Notes: generated by a model from the letters alone, not told the origin. A stretch of DNA of 8,106 nt from Limnohabitans sp. (GCA_030054275.1 JASGCF010000140.1:1-8106); one strand, 5' to 3'; shown: positions 1 to 6,506, numbered from the stretch's first letter. Program-made: numbers and translations.

Positions 1-1
1 T

Positions 2-1663
2 GCGGTCGTGCGCGCGGCGCGCGTCGTCGACGGTGCAGAGATCGCGCTCTCGGTGCTGCCTGCTGCTTCCGGCGAACACGATCTTCATGTGTGTCTTCTC
101 GACGATGCCGACGGTCCGGCCCTCGAAGCGATGGGCTTCAAGCGCGACCCCGATGTTCTTGACACATGGTTCTCGTCGGCGCTGTGGCCGCTTTCGACCC
201 TCGGTTGGCCTGACCCGTCGAAATGGCCCGAGATGGCGGGGCTTCTCGATCGCTACAACCCGAGTTCGGTGCTCTGCACAGCGCGCGAAATCATCACGCT
301 CTGGGTTTCGCGCATGGTGATGTTCAATCGCTATTTCCTCGGGCGATTGCCGTTCAAGCATGTGTTCATCCACGCGATGATCCAAGATGGCCACGGCCAG
401 AAGATGTCGAAATCGCTCGGAAATGGCGTCGATCCGCGCGACATCATTCACTCGCACGGCTCCGATGCGATGCGCTTCACGCTCGTGTCGATGGCGACCA
501 ACACGCAAGATGTTCGTTTGCCGGTCGACATGGTGTGTCCGCATACCAGTGAGACTTTCACGCCGAAGTGGATCACGACCAGTGCGGGTTACACCGTCGC
601 GGACGCGGTGCAAGTTTCGCCGAAGGATGCCGCGCGAAAGATGGTGTCTGGCTTCGGCGCTGCGACGGGTGTTGCAACGCCAACCGCCGAGATTCCGCTT
701 GCCCGAAACACGAGCGCGCGCTTCGATCTCGGCCGCAACTTCGCGAACAAACTTTGGAACGCGACGCGCTTCGCACTCTCCAATCTTGCGCAGGCTTCGC
801 CGGATTCGAAGCCAGAGCCGCTCACACTGCTTGATCGTTGGATGCTCGCGCGACTCGAGCGCTCGGTGCGCGCATATGACGCGGCGGTTGCTGAGTACGA
901 GTTCCACCGTGTGGCGGAGGTTGTGTACGACCTCGTGTGGCGTGATTTCTGCGACTGGTACCTCGAAGGCGTCAAGCCCACGATTCGTTCGAACGCGACG
1001 CAGCAGGCGATCCTCGCAGCGGCGCTTGATGCGATTTTGCGCATGCTGCACCCAATTTGTCCGTTCGTGACCGAGACGCTTTGGCCGAGCGTCCAAGCGC
1101 TTGGAAAGGGTGCGGTTGATGGTGTGACGCTACCGCCGAGTGCGCTCTGCGCGACGGCGGCGTGGCCTGTGTTCGATGCTCGACTGCGCGATGAGAAAGC
1201 GCTCGCTGAGTTTGCCCGCGTGCAGGCGCTGGTCGACGCGATTCGCAAGGTGCGCGGCGAGCGACAGGTGTCGCCGAAGCGGCGCATCGCGCTGCTTGCA
1301 TCGGATTCGGTGCGCGCGTTGATCGCGTCATCGGGTGGCGTGGTCGAGACGCTTGCTGGACTTGAGTCTGTCGTGCAAAGCCCAGCAAGTCGGCCAGCCA
1401 CTGCGGTTGCGATTCCATTCGAGGGCAGCGAGTTGTTACTCGACGGCATGATGGACGCAGTCGATGCCGATGCCGAACGGGGCCGACTTGCCAAACTCAT
1501 CGCCGATCGCGAGAAGCAGGCTGCGGGGATGCGCGCGAAACTCGGGAACGAGGCATATGTCGCAAAGGCGCCTCCTGCGCTCGTCGAGGAGACGCGCAAA
1601 AAGCTTGCAGAGATCGACCTAGACATCGCGACGGCGAAGCAAGCGCTTGGCGCGCTTTCATAA
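2..1663 (+). CDS. valS: Valyl-tRNA synthetase, C-terminal part (5' end outside window)
   Basis: Class I aminoacyl-tRNA synthetase that charges tRNA-Val in the cytoplasm. The frame is open from base 2, so this is the 3' part of a longer gene (the family is usually about 900 residues; about 553 are here). The HIGH motif and most of the editing domain lie upstream. Visible in order: the conserved DVLDTWFSSALWP block near 155-190; the KMSKS catalytic loop at 401-415, followed by LGNGVDPRDII; the NFANKLWNATRF block near 740-770; an anticodon-binding helical domain starting at LLDRWMLARL (about 827) and including WRDFCDWYLE; and the C-terminal coiled-coil arm from about 1445, with the typical KLGNEAYVAKAPP sequence. 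An extra segment of about 60 residues sits between the KMSKS block and NFANKLWN (about 527-725). It looks like a zinc-ribbon insert whose cysteines are mostly lost. Ends with TAA at 1661. Identification is very secure. Confidence 0.96.
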   Translation, partial: AVVRAARVVDGAEIALSVLPAASGEHDLHVCLLDDADGPALEAMGFKRDPDVLDTWFSSALWPLSTLGWPDPSKWPEMAGLLDRYNPSSVLCTAREIITLWVSRMVMFNRYFLGRLPFKHVFIHAMIQDGHGQKMSKSLGNGVDPRDIIHSHGSDAMRFTLVSMATNTQDVRLPVDMVCPHTSETFTPKWITTSAGYTVADAVQVSPKDAARKMVSGFGAATGVATPTAEIPLARNTSARFDLGRNFANKLWNATRFALSNLAQASPDSKPEPLTLLDRWMLARLERSVRAYDAAVAEYEFHRVAEVVYDLVWRDFCDWYLEGVKPTIRSNATQQAILAAALDAILRMLHPICPFVTETLWPSVQALGKGAVDGVTLPPSALCATAAWPVFDARLRDEKALAEFARVQALVDAIRKVRGERQVSPKRRIALLASDSVRALIASSGGVVETLAGLESVVQSPASRPATAVAIPFEGSELLLDGMMDAVDADAERGRLAKLIADREKQAAGMRAKLGNEAYVAKAPPALVEETRKKLAEIDLDIATAKQALGALS

Positions 1664-1930
1664 GTTGACCTGCGAGTTGATCTGCGTGCCGTTCTGTGCG
1701 CGATTTTCCGAGCGATCCCGTTGTTGAACGCGTTCGCTGTTTGGGTGACAGCATGTGCGAGGTTCGACCCGGCTCTCTCAAGGCGCGGGGCTGCGGCAGT
1801 TCTCAGAGTTTCTTCACCATCTTCCGCGCACCACCGCTCCGACGCGCCACCGCACGCCCGTCGCCTTCGGTGAATCTAGGAATTCGTCGCAGCGAACGGC
1901 GTGCGCGCGGATAAACTCCGCCCCGTCGCT
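1664..1930. other. Non-coding gap between valS and the lipoprotein gene
   Basis: No convincing gene is seen on either strand. Just after the valS stop there are two tandem 12-base units, GTTGACCTGCGA and GTTGATCTGCGT (1664-1687), differing at two positions. A perfect 10-base palindrome, GAACGCGTTC, lies at 1726-1735 and could be a protein-binding site, although a site this short can occur by chance. A TAAACT hexamer at 1912-1917 resembles a -10 element and sits 13 bases before the GTG start at 1931, but no matching -35 element is clear. No strong hairpin with a T-tract was found, so the valS terminator is not evident. Confidence 0.5.
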
Positions 1931-3073
1931 GTGAGGAAGCCTGTCACCATCCTCTCTGTCGCACTCACCACGCTCGCGGTGTATGGCTGCCGATCTACGG
2001 CACCCGAGCCAGACCAAGCGACGGCACCCACATCGACATCTACCGTTGCAGCTCCTGCGGCGGTCAAAGCGCTGGCACGACGCGCCGAACCCGTCATTGA
2101 GCCATGGTCCTTCGCTGGGCGAGAGGGCGAGTGCATCGATGTCGGCACGCACCGATTGCACTCCACGATTCGCGATCCTGTGATTCGTGAGCGCATGCAA
2201 ATCTTTCTGCCGACGGCGCTTGACCACTACCGCGCAGCGCTCGTCCCGCTGCCCGCGCCCGACGCACCGATCGATGTCTTCCTGTTCGGCGGTCGGACGG
2301 AGTGGCTTGAGTACACCCGCGAACGCCTCCCGCAAGAGGCGTCGATGTACGAGAAAATCGGGCGTGGTGGTTACACCGTCGAAGGCGACGCGGTGCTGTA
2401 CGACATCGGTCGTTGGGACACCTTTACCATCGCAGCGCACGAGGGTTGGCACGCGTATACGCAGAGGGTTTTCCGTCATCCGCTGCCCGTATGGCTTGAA
2501 GAAGGCATCGCGTGCTACATGGAAGGTGTGCGTGGCGGGGTTGATGGCGGACCGCCGCTCTTCATGCCGTGGAGAAATTTCGAGCGCTACGGTGAGTTGC
2601 GCGAAGTGGTGTCGCGTAACCGTTGGATTCCGCTTGCAGACTTGGTGCAAGGTACGCCGCAAGATGCGTTGCGCGACGGACGCAGCAATTTGCTCGGGTA
2701 TTACGCGCAAGTTTGGGCGCTTGTGCACTTTTTGAATGAGGGTGAAGGCGGGCGTTATCGCAAGGGTCTTGAACGGCTGTTGTCAGACGCGGTCGACGGG
2801 AAAATCGCGGGAACTCTGTGGGAGTCGAGTCGGGCCGGCACCCGCAATGAACGCAGAATGGCGATCGGTCGTCAGGTTGGTCCAGCGGTGCTGCGCGAGT
2901 ACATCTCGGAAGACCTTGCTCGACTTTCGACGGAGTACGAAGCGTTTGTCCGCGCCGTCATCGCGCGCGGAAATGGCGAGAAGATTTGGCGCGGACAGTC
3001 GCCGCTGACGACGCAGATCACGCCGACTGACGCGCAGACTCCCGCCATGCCGGGTTCCGTCTCGCCCCGCTGA
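1931..3073 (+). CDS. Putative lipoprotein with zincin-type metalloprotease motif (HEGWH)
   Basis: Predicted exported, lipid-anchored protein of 380 residues. The GTG at 1931 is chosen because it gives a compact lipoprotein signal peptide: a basic start (MRKP), a hydrophobic core, and a VYGC lipobox with Cys20. The -2 tyrosine is unusual. An in-frame GTG at 1901 would add ten residues. A Thr/Ala/Pro-rich linker follows to about residue 50. The HExxH zinc-binding and catalytic motif HEGWH is at residues 170-174 (2438-2452). The following PVWLEEGIACYMEG places the probable third zinc ligand at Glu191. HExxH followed by PxWLxEGxAxY is typical of gluzincin-like families such as the MA clan and the planctomycete DUF1570 group. 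I infer a periplasmic or surface peptidase; the substrate is unknown. The C-terminal tail (about residues 355-380) is Thr/Pro-rich. No Shine-Dalgarno sequence is seen. The exact family is uncertain. Confidence 0.8.
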   Translation: MRKPVTILSVALTTLAVYGCRSTAPEPDQATAPTSTSTVAAPAAVKALARRAEPVIEPWSFAGREGECIDVGTHRLHSTIRDPVIRERMQIFLPTALDHYRAALVPLPAPDAPIDVFLFGGRTEWLEYTRERLPQEASMYEKIGRGGYTVEGDAVLYDIGRWDTFTIAAHEGWHAYTQRVFRHPLPVWLEEGIACYMEGVRGGVDGGPPLFMPWRNFERYGELREVVSRNRWIPLADLVQGTPQDALRDGRSNLLGYYAQVWALVHFLNEGEGGRYRKGLERLLSDAVDGKIAGTLWESSRAGTRNERRMAIGRQVGPAVLREYISEDLARLSTEYEAFVRAVIARGNGEKIWRGQSPLTTQITPTDAQTPAMPGSVSPR

Positions 3074-3078
3074 AGCGT

Positions 3079-3084
3079 TACACT
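3079..3084 (+). promoter_or_regulatory. Candidate -10 element for a leaderless rsmD transcript
   Basis: The hexamer TACACT ends exactly six bases before the GTG start of rsmD, and the start lacks a Shine-Dalgarno sequence. A -10 element here would place transcription start at or next to the start codon. The toroid-protein gene has the same arrangement (TACATT at 4559). No good -35 element is visible, so this rests on position and similarity only. Confidence 0.35.
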
Positions 3085-3090
3085 CGCCGC

Positions 3091-3726
3091 GTGGTCAAAA
3101 TCATTTCAGGCGACTTTCGATCTCGCATCCTACTTTCGCCAGAAGGAGAGGATGTCACGCGTCCGATGACGGCGCGCGTGAAAGAGTCGGTCTTCGCGAT
3201 GCTGCAAGGGTGGTTCAAAGGTGCGCGCGTCCTTGATCTTTTTGCTGGGATCGGCACCGTTGGGCTTGAGTGCGCGAGTCGCGGTGCAGCAGAAGTGGTG
3301 ATGGTCGAGCGCGATCGCGATGTCTTTCGCTATCTCGAACACAATGTGCAAACGCTGAAGTGCGGCGATCGTGTGACTGCGCTGCAGGCCGATGCGCTTG
3401 GTCCGACGGCGCTTGCGCGCAGTCCGAAGCCGGTTGACCTCGTTTTCATGGATCCACCGTACGCGTTGATGGTTGAGCCCGCGACTCGGAAACTTGTGCT
3501 CGCGCAAGCCGCGCGTACACGCTCGCTGTTCGCTTCGAAGGGCTTTCTCATCCTACGAACTCCGGTCGATCTCGATCAACCGGAGAAGACACTCCCCGGC
3601 TTCCGCGGGCCTGAGGTGCACCAGTATAAGGACGACATGTTCGTCTACCTCTACATGCCCGACGCCGGTGAAGCGGCAGAAACTTCGAGCGCAAGTTCCG
3701 AAGCAGGGGCGTCGGATCATGCCTGA
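3091..3726 (+). CDS. rsmD: RsmD-family 16S rRNA (guanine-N2)-methyltransferase
   Basis: Predicted AdoMet-dependent methyltransferase that modifies guanine 966 (E. coli numbering) of 16S rRNA during 30S assembly; 211 residues. The GTG start at 3091 fits the family because the protein opens with VKIISGDFRSR, matching the usual RsmD N-terminus. The conserved TRPMTARVKESVF block follows at residues 23-35. The AdoMet-binding motif LDLFAGIGTVGLE is at residues 48-60, and the catalytic DPPY motif is at residues 121-124 (3451-3462). The last 20 or so residues form a Ser/Ala/Glu-rich tail (AAETSSASSEAGAS) beyond the usual family length of about 180-190. The coding sequence of the downstream hydrolase starts inside this tail, overlapping by 8 bases, so the two genes are probably co-transcribed and translationally coupled. 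The upstream gene ends 17 bases before this start. Confidence 0.92.
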   Translation: MVKIISGDFRSRILLSPEGEDVTRPMTARVKESVFAMLQGWFKGARVLDLFAGIGTVGLECASRGAAEVVMVERDRDVFRYLEHNVQTLKCGDRVTALQADALGPTALARSPKPVDLVFMDPPYALMVEPATRKLVLAQAARTRSLFASKGFLILRTPVDLDQPEKTLPGFRGPEVHQYKDDMFVYLYMPDAGEAAETSSASSEAGASDHA

Positions 3727-4504
3727 TGTCTCGGGCGCGCTGCCCGCGAGCGTGCGCGAAAAGTCGCGCGTCGTGGAGTTTGCAGGTGTTCCAGCGTTGG
3801 TCGTTCACCCGGCGTTTGCAGCCGACGGCGCGATGCACGGAGGCCCCGCGCCCGTCCTTCTTTGGATGCATGGTCGTACCGCCAACAAAGAACTCGACCC
3901 CGGACGCTACCTGCGACTTGTGCGCGCTGGCATCGCGAGCGTGGCACTTGATCTTCCCGGACACGGCGCGCGTTTCGACGAGGCGCTGCAGCAGCCGGAG
4001 CGCACGCTCGAGTTCGTCGGGCAGATGGCGGGGGAGATCGACGGTGTCGTATCTGCCATGGCAGTGACGGGTTGGTTCGCGATGGATCGCGTCGCGATCG
4101 GCGGCATGAGTGCGGGCGGCATGGCGACATTCATTCGGCTGTGCGCGCCGCACGCCTTTCGCGCGGCGTGCGTCGAGTGCACCACAGGTTCGTTCGCGTG
4201 GCAGCGGCACCGAGCGATGTTTGAACCGCAGCGTGCAGCGCGGCTCGACCCGATCCAGCATCTTGAGTCGTGGCGGGCGATCCCGCTTCTCATCCTGCAC
4301 AACACGCTCGACGCGTGGGTTGCGGTCGAAGGGCAGCGCGAGTTTGTCGAGGCGCTTACGGCCCGCGGTCTGGCGCAGGACGTCTCGTTGCACGAGTACG
4401 GGGAGACGGGCGCGCCTCACGAACACTCCGGCTTTGGGCGATTCTCAAGCGATGCGAAGGATCGGCAGACGAACTTCCTCGTCAAGCACCTGCGCGACGC
4501 GTGA
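3719..4504 (+). CDS. Alpha/beta hydrolase, YjfP/dienelactone-hydrolase-like esterase
   Basis: Predicted soluble serine hydrolase of 261 residues with no signal peptide. The ATG at 3719 overlaps the end of rsmD by 8 bases. The frame is open further upstream, but the earlier part is the rsmD reading region and has no hydrolase features. The oxyanion-hole strand is LLWMHGRTANKELD (His51-Gly52), followed by DLPGHGARFD. The nucleophile elbow GGMSAGG gives Ser131 (codon at 4109). The probable catalytic acid is Asp198 in HNTLDAWV, and the catalytic His is His234 or His236 in GAPHEHSGF. The order and spacing fit the alpha/beta-hydrolase fold, and the HGARFD segment recalls the E. coli esterase YjfP. 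The natural substrate cannot be read from sequence. The link with rsmD is positional only. Confidence 0.85.
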   Translation: MPDVSGALPASVREKSRVVEFAGVPALVVHPAFAADGAMHGGPAPVLLWMHGRTANKELDPGRYLRLVRAGIASVALDLPGHGARFDEALQQPERTLEFVGQMAGEIDGVVSAMAVTGWFAMDRVAIGGMSAGGMATFIRLCAPHAFRAACVECTTGSFAWQRHRAMFEPQRAARLDPIQHLESWRAIPLLILHNTLDAWVAVEGQREFVEALTARGLAQDVSLHEYGETGAPHEHSGFGRFSSDAKDRQTNFLVKHLRDA

Positions 4505-4558
4505 GTTCATTTCTTCCGTGGATTGGTTGGGCTGGTTCTGCTTGCGAGTGCCGCTCGG

Positions 4559-4564
4559 TACATT
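4559..4564 (+). promoter_or_regulatory. Candidate -10 element for a leaderless toroid-protein transcript
   Basis: TACATT ends exactly six bases before the ATG at 4571, mirroring TACACT before rsmD. No Shine-Dalgarno sequence lies in the 66-base gap after the hydrolase gene. No clear -35 element is visible. Confidence 0.35.
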
Positions 4565-4570
4565 TCCTGC

Positions 4571-5725
4571 ATGCTGACCGCCGCTTTCCTCGCAATGCTG
4601 CTTCTCTCTGCGCCGCCAGTCGAGGTCGCCGCGTCACCGAAGTCGGCGCTTCCGACCGACGCGGAGGCGATCTCAACGGGCGTCGCCAAGATCGTCGCCA
4701 TGCAGGAGAAGGGCCCGGGCGCGGATGTCGCCGCCGAGTGGCCCTACGAGGGCGTCTACCGCGTCGGTGGCAAGATTCCGTACGGCTATCGCGTGGGCGG
4801 CACGTCGATCGCGTCGCTCGCGCTTCTCGCGGCGCCGGGTTTTGCTGAGGACGCCTCGCGCAAGGACGCCGTCTCGCGCGCGATCGACTTTGTGGCCAAG
4901 AGCAAGGATGAGCCGCTGCTCTCGCCAAATTACGCAGGGAACTACGATGTGCGCGGCTGGGCGCATTGCTACGGTCTGCGCTTCCTCGTCGCGGCGAAGA
5001 AGGCGAATGCCGTGCGCGACGCCCAGAAGCCCGCAGTCGACGCTGCGATTGCGTTCTACCTCGACGCCCTCAAGAAGACCGAGATCCCGCAGGTGGGCGG
5101 ATGGCAGTACGCGCGTGGGCCGGGCATCGACAAGCCCTGCGCAACGTCGCCCTTCATGACCGCGCCGTGCCTGATGGCGCTCGTTGAGGCGAAGGCCGCG
5201 GGCCTCGATGTGTCCGATGAACTCCTCGCGCGCACGGTGAAAGCGCTTGAAATCACGCGTGGTGAGTCGGGGTATGTCGCCTACAACGCGGCGCGCCAGA
5301 CGCGCGACGACGCTGGGCAGATTCCAGGCGCGATCGGCCGCATGTGTGCTGTCGAGACGGCACTTGCGCGAGCGGGCAAAGGCGATGAGAAGCGCATCCG
5401 TTTCGCTGTCGAGAAGTTCTTCGAATTCTGGCCCGAACTCGAGAAGCGCCGCAAGAAGACAGGCACGCATGTGGCGCCGTACGGCGTCGCTCCGTACTAC
5501 TTTTTCTATGCGTTTACGCATGCGGCAGCAGCAATCGAACTGCTTCCTGAGGCAGAGCGCGCAGCCAACCGCGCCAAGTTTCGCGAGCTTCTGTTCAAGG
5601 TGCGTGATGCAGACGGTACATGGAACGATCGCGTGTTCCCACGCAGCGCGAGCTTTGGTACTGCGATGAGTGTGTTGGCACTTGTAGAGGCGAGCGGCGC
5701 TGGGGCTCTAAAGCCCACGCCCTAA
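4571..5725 (+). CDS. Exported prenyltransferase/squalene-cyclase-like alpha/alpha-toroid protein
   Basis: Predicted secreted protein of 384 residues. The ATG at 4571 begins a hydrophobic signal peptide (MLTAAFLAMLLLSAPP) with a likely cleavage after VAA at residue 21. Its n-region lacks a positive charge, which is atypical; a TTG at 4523 would add 16 residues including an Arg. The mature part is built of helical repeats with glycine/tryptophan turn motifs seen in the terpenoid-cyclase toroid fold: YGYRVGGTSIASLALLA, GWAHCYGLRFL (about residues 129-139), QVGGWQYARG (174-183), PYYFFYAFTHAAAAIEL, and DGTWNDR followed by SFGTAMSVLALVEA (from 348). Secreted proteins of this type are common in planctomycetes, mostly of unknown function. 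No DXDD cyclase motif is seen, so enzymatic cyclase activity is not supported. The stop codon lies inside the second copy of a 14-bp tandem repeat, and the last residues (LKPTP) are encoded by the repeat. Confidence 0.78.
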   Translation: MLTAAFLAMLLLSAPPVEVAASPKSALPTDAEAISTGVAKIVAMQEKGPGADVAAEWPYEGVYRVGGKIPYGYRVGGTSIASLALLAAPGFAEDASRKDAVSRAIDFVAKSKDEPLLSPNYAGNYDVRGWAHCYGLRFLVAAKKANAVRDAQKPAVDAAIAFYLDALKKTEIPQVGGWQYARGPGIDKPCATSPFMTAPCLMALVEAKAAGLDVSDELLARTVKALEITRGESGYVAYNAARQTRDDAGQIPGAIGRMCAVETALARAGKGDEKRIRFAVEKFFEFWPELEKRRKKTGTHVAPYGVAPYYFFYAFTHAAAAIELLPEAERAANRAKFRELLFKVRDADGTWNDRVFPRSASFGTAMSVLALVEASGAGALKPTP

Positions 5726-5757
5726 AGCCCACGCCCTAAAGCCGACGCCTTAAAGCA
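5708..5757 (+). repeat. 14-bp tandem repeat, about 3.5 copies, across the toroid-gene stop codon
   Basis: The unit CTAAAGCCCACGCC occurs at 5708-5721 and 5722-5735 (identical), then 5736-5749 with one change (CTAAAGCCGACGCC), then a partial fourth unit TTAAAGCA at 5750-5757. Each full unit carries TAA. Because 14 is not a multiple of 3, the first copy is read through as LKPTP and the second provides the stop. The last partial unit supplies the TAAAG of the candidate sigma-28 promoter. Confidence 0.9.
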
Positions 5758-5777
5758 GCTTTCGCAACCACCGATCA
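5751..5777 (+). promoter_or_regulatory. Candidate sigma-28 (FliA-type) promoter upstream of cheX operon
   Basis: TAAAGCAG (5751-5758), 11 bases, then ACCGATCA (5770-5777). The enterobacterial FliA consensus is TAAAGTTT, 11 bases, GCCGATAA. The match is five of eight in the -35 half and six of eight in the -10 half, with exactly the consensus spacing. It precedes a CheX-CheY operon, the kind of gene FliA controls, but it lies about 240 bases before the cheX start, and a hairpin with a T-tract sits between. Whether this organism has FliA is unknown. Confidence 0.4.
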
Positions 5778-5820
5778 AGCCGCATCGCGCGTCATTCGCT
5801 TCACGGTCCACATCCGCGCA

Positions 5821-5852
5821 GTGCCGATGCCTGTCGCGCATCGGTGCATTTT
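5821..5852 (+). terminator. Hairpin with short T-tract, possible terminator of the toroid-protein gene
   Basis: The arms GTGCCGATGC (5821-5830) and GCATCGGTGC (5838-5847) pair over ten bases, including two G-U pairs, around a 7-base loop. They are followed by ATTTT at 5848-5852. This resembles a weak intrinsic terminator about 95 bases after the toroid-gene stop. The T-tract is short. If the promoter at 5751 is real, this could instead be an attenuator or a leader structure. Confidence 0.4.
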
Positions 5853-5969
5853 GACGCAAGGCTTTCACTTCCGGTAGGCATCAACCCCGCTTTCGAGGCT
5901 TCGCGCGCACTCGACCGAAGTTGCGCGTGCGCCTCGCCGATCGGCGTGTGTCCCAACAAGGATGCGCAC

Positions 5970-5991
5970 CACGCAGGAATGTCCCTGCGTG
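5970..5991 (+). promoter_or_regulatory. Perfect 8-bp hairpin in the cheX leader
   Basis: CACGCAGG (5970-5977) and CCTGCGTG (5984-5991) are perfectly complementary around a 6-base loop, AATGTC. The structure ends 7 bases before the cheX Shine-Dalgarno sequence, with no T-tract after it. It could influence ribosome access or message stability. It is a structural observation with no proven role. Confidence 0.5.
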
Positions 5992-5998
5992 CAGCGCC

Positions 5999-6003
5999 GG
6001 AGG
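5999..6003 (+). promoter_or_regulatory. Ribosome binding site of cheX
   Basis: GGAGG lies 13 bases before the ATG at 6017. The spacing is somewhat long, but no closer purine-rich stretch exists. It supports this ATG over the upstream in-frame GTG at 5921. Confidence 0.6.
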
Positions 6004-6016
6004 CCCGTCAGCACCC

Positions 6017-6499
6017 ATGGACGCACAGCAGATCACCTCGTTCGTCGCGAGCACACATCAAGTCTTCACCACGATGCTCTCGCTTTCCGTCACCGCGAGT
6101 AAACCGTACACCTGCTGTGCGGTCCCGAGGTTTGAGAACGAAGTCAGCGGCATCATCGGCATGTCTGGTGATGTGCAAGGCATGGTTGTTCTTTCGTTTC
6201 CAACGACAACAGCATGCAATGTCATTCGCTCATTCACGGGTATGGACATGGACCCTACATCGCCGGACTTCGCAGATGCCGTTGGCGAATTGGTCAACAT
6301 GATTTCGGGTGCAGCGAAGGCGAAGTTCGAAGGCAAGAATGTTTCGATTTCTTGTCCATCGGTCGTGATCGGTAAGGGTCACAAGGTGCAACAACCAAGC
6401 GATGCAACCTGCATCACCATTCCCTTCGAGTGTCCGGCCGGCGCATTCTCGCTTGAAGTTGCCATCAAGAACGCAAAAGTCGCGGCGAAGGCCGCGTGA
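6017..6499 (+). CDS. cheX: CheX-type chemotaxis phosphatase (CheC/CheX/FliY family)
   Basis: Predicted cytoplasmic protein of 160 residues that dephosphorylates CheY-P. The ATG at 6017 is supported by GGAGG upstream and by the MDAQQITSFVASTHQVFTTML opening, typical of CheX domains. The active-site signature D-x3-E-x2-N is present once, as Asp87, Glu91 and Asn94 (codons 6275-6298), followed by MISGAAKAKFEG and then Ser-Cys-Pro at 112-114. A single signature helix fits CheX rather than two-site CheC. An earlier strand segment reads VSGIIGMSGDVQGMVVLSF (residues 43-61), typical of the fold. The gap to the following cheY is only 19 bases, so the phosphatase and its probable target are likely co-expressed. 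No kinase or receptor is visible nearby. Confidence 0.88.
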   Translation: MDAQQITSFVASTHQVFTTMLSLSVTASKPYTCCAVPRFENEVSGIIGMSGDVQGMVVLSFPTTTACNVIRSFTGMDMDPTSPDFADAVGELVNMISGAAKAKFEGKNVSISCPSVVIGKGHKVQQPSDATCITIPFECPAGAFSLEVAIKNAKVAAKAA

Positions 6500-6506
6500 A
6501 CCACGC

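Noticed and set aside
589..1626. A 345-codon minus-strand open frame opposite valS
   Set aside because: The translation is Ser/Arg/Ala-rich without motifs, and it lies opposite well-conserved ValRS sequence. The minus-strand frames at 1814-2728, 3548-4426 and 4673-5521 are rejected for the same reason.
1761..1772. GGTTCGACCCGG, resembling a tRNA T-loop
   Set aside because: The flanking bases do not pair into a T-stem, and no acceptor, D or anticodon arms are found around it.
1696..1914. A 72-codon + strand frame in the gap after valS
   Set aside because: It has a GTG start without a ribosome binding site, low-complexity composition and no recognisable motif. It is probably non-coding.
5851..5880. 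Sigma-70-like promoter, TTGACG then TAGGCA at 18-base spacing
   Set aside because: The -35 half is good but the -10 half matches only its first two bases, so I do not call it.
5785..5910. Possible c-di-GMP-I (GEMM) riboswitch
   Set aside because: Only the GACGCAAGGC string and a preceding hairpin are suggestive. The conserved GGCAAACC part and the second helix with its tetraloop receptor are not seen. A covariance-model search of 5726-6016 would settle it.
5979..6302. Alternative start ATG at 5979 preceded by AGGA
   Set aside because: It is out of frame with cheX and its product has no family features; the ATG falls in the loop of the leader hairpin.
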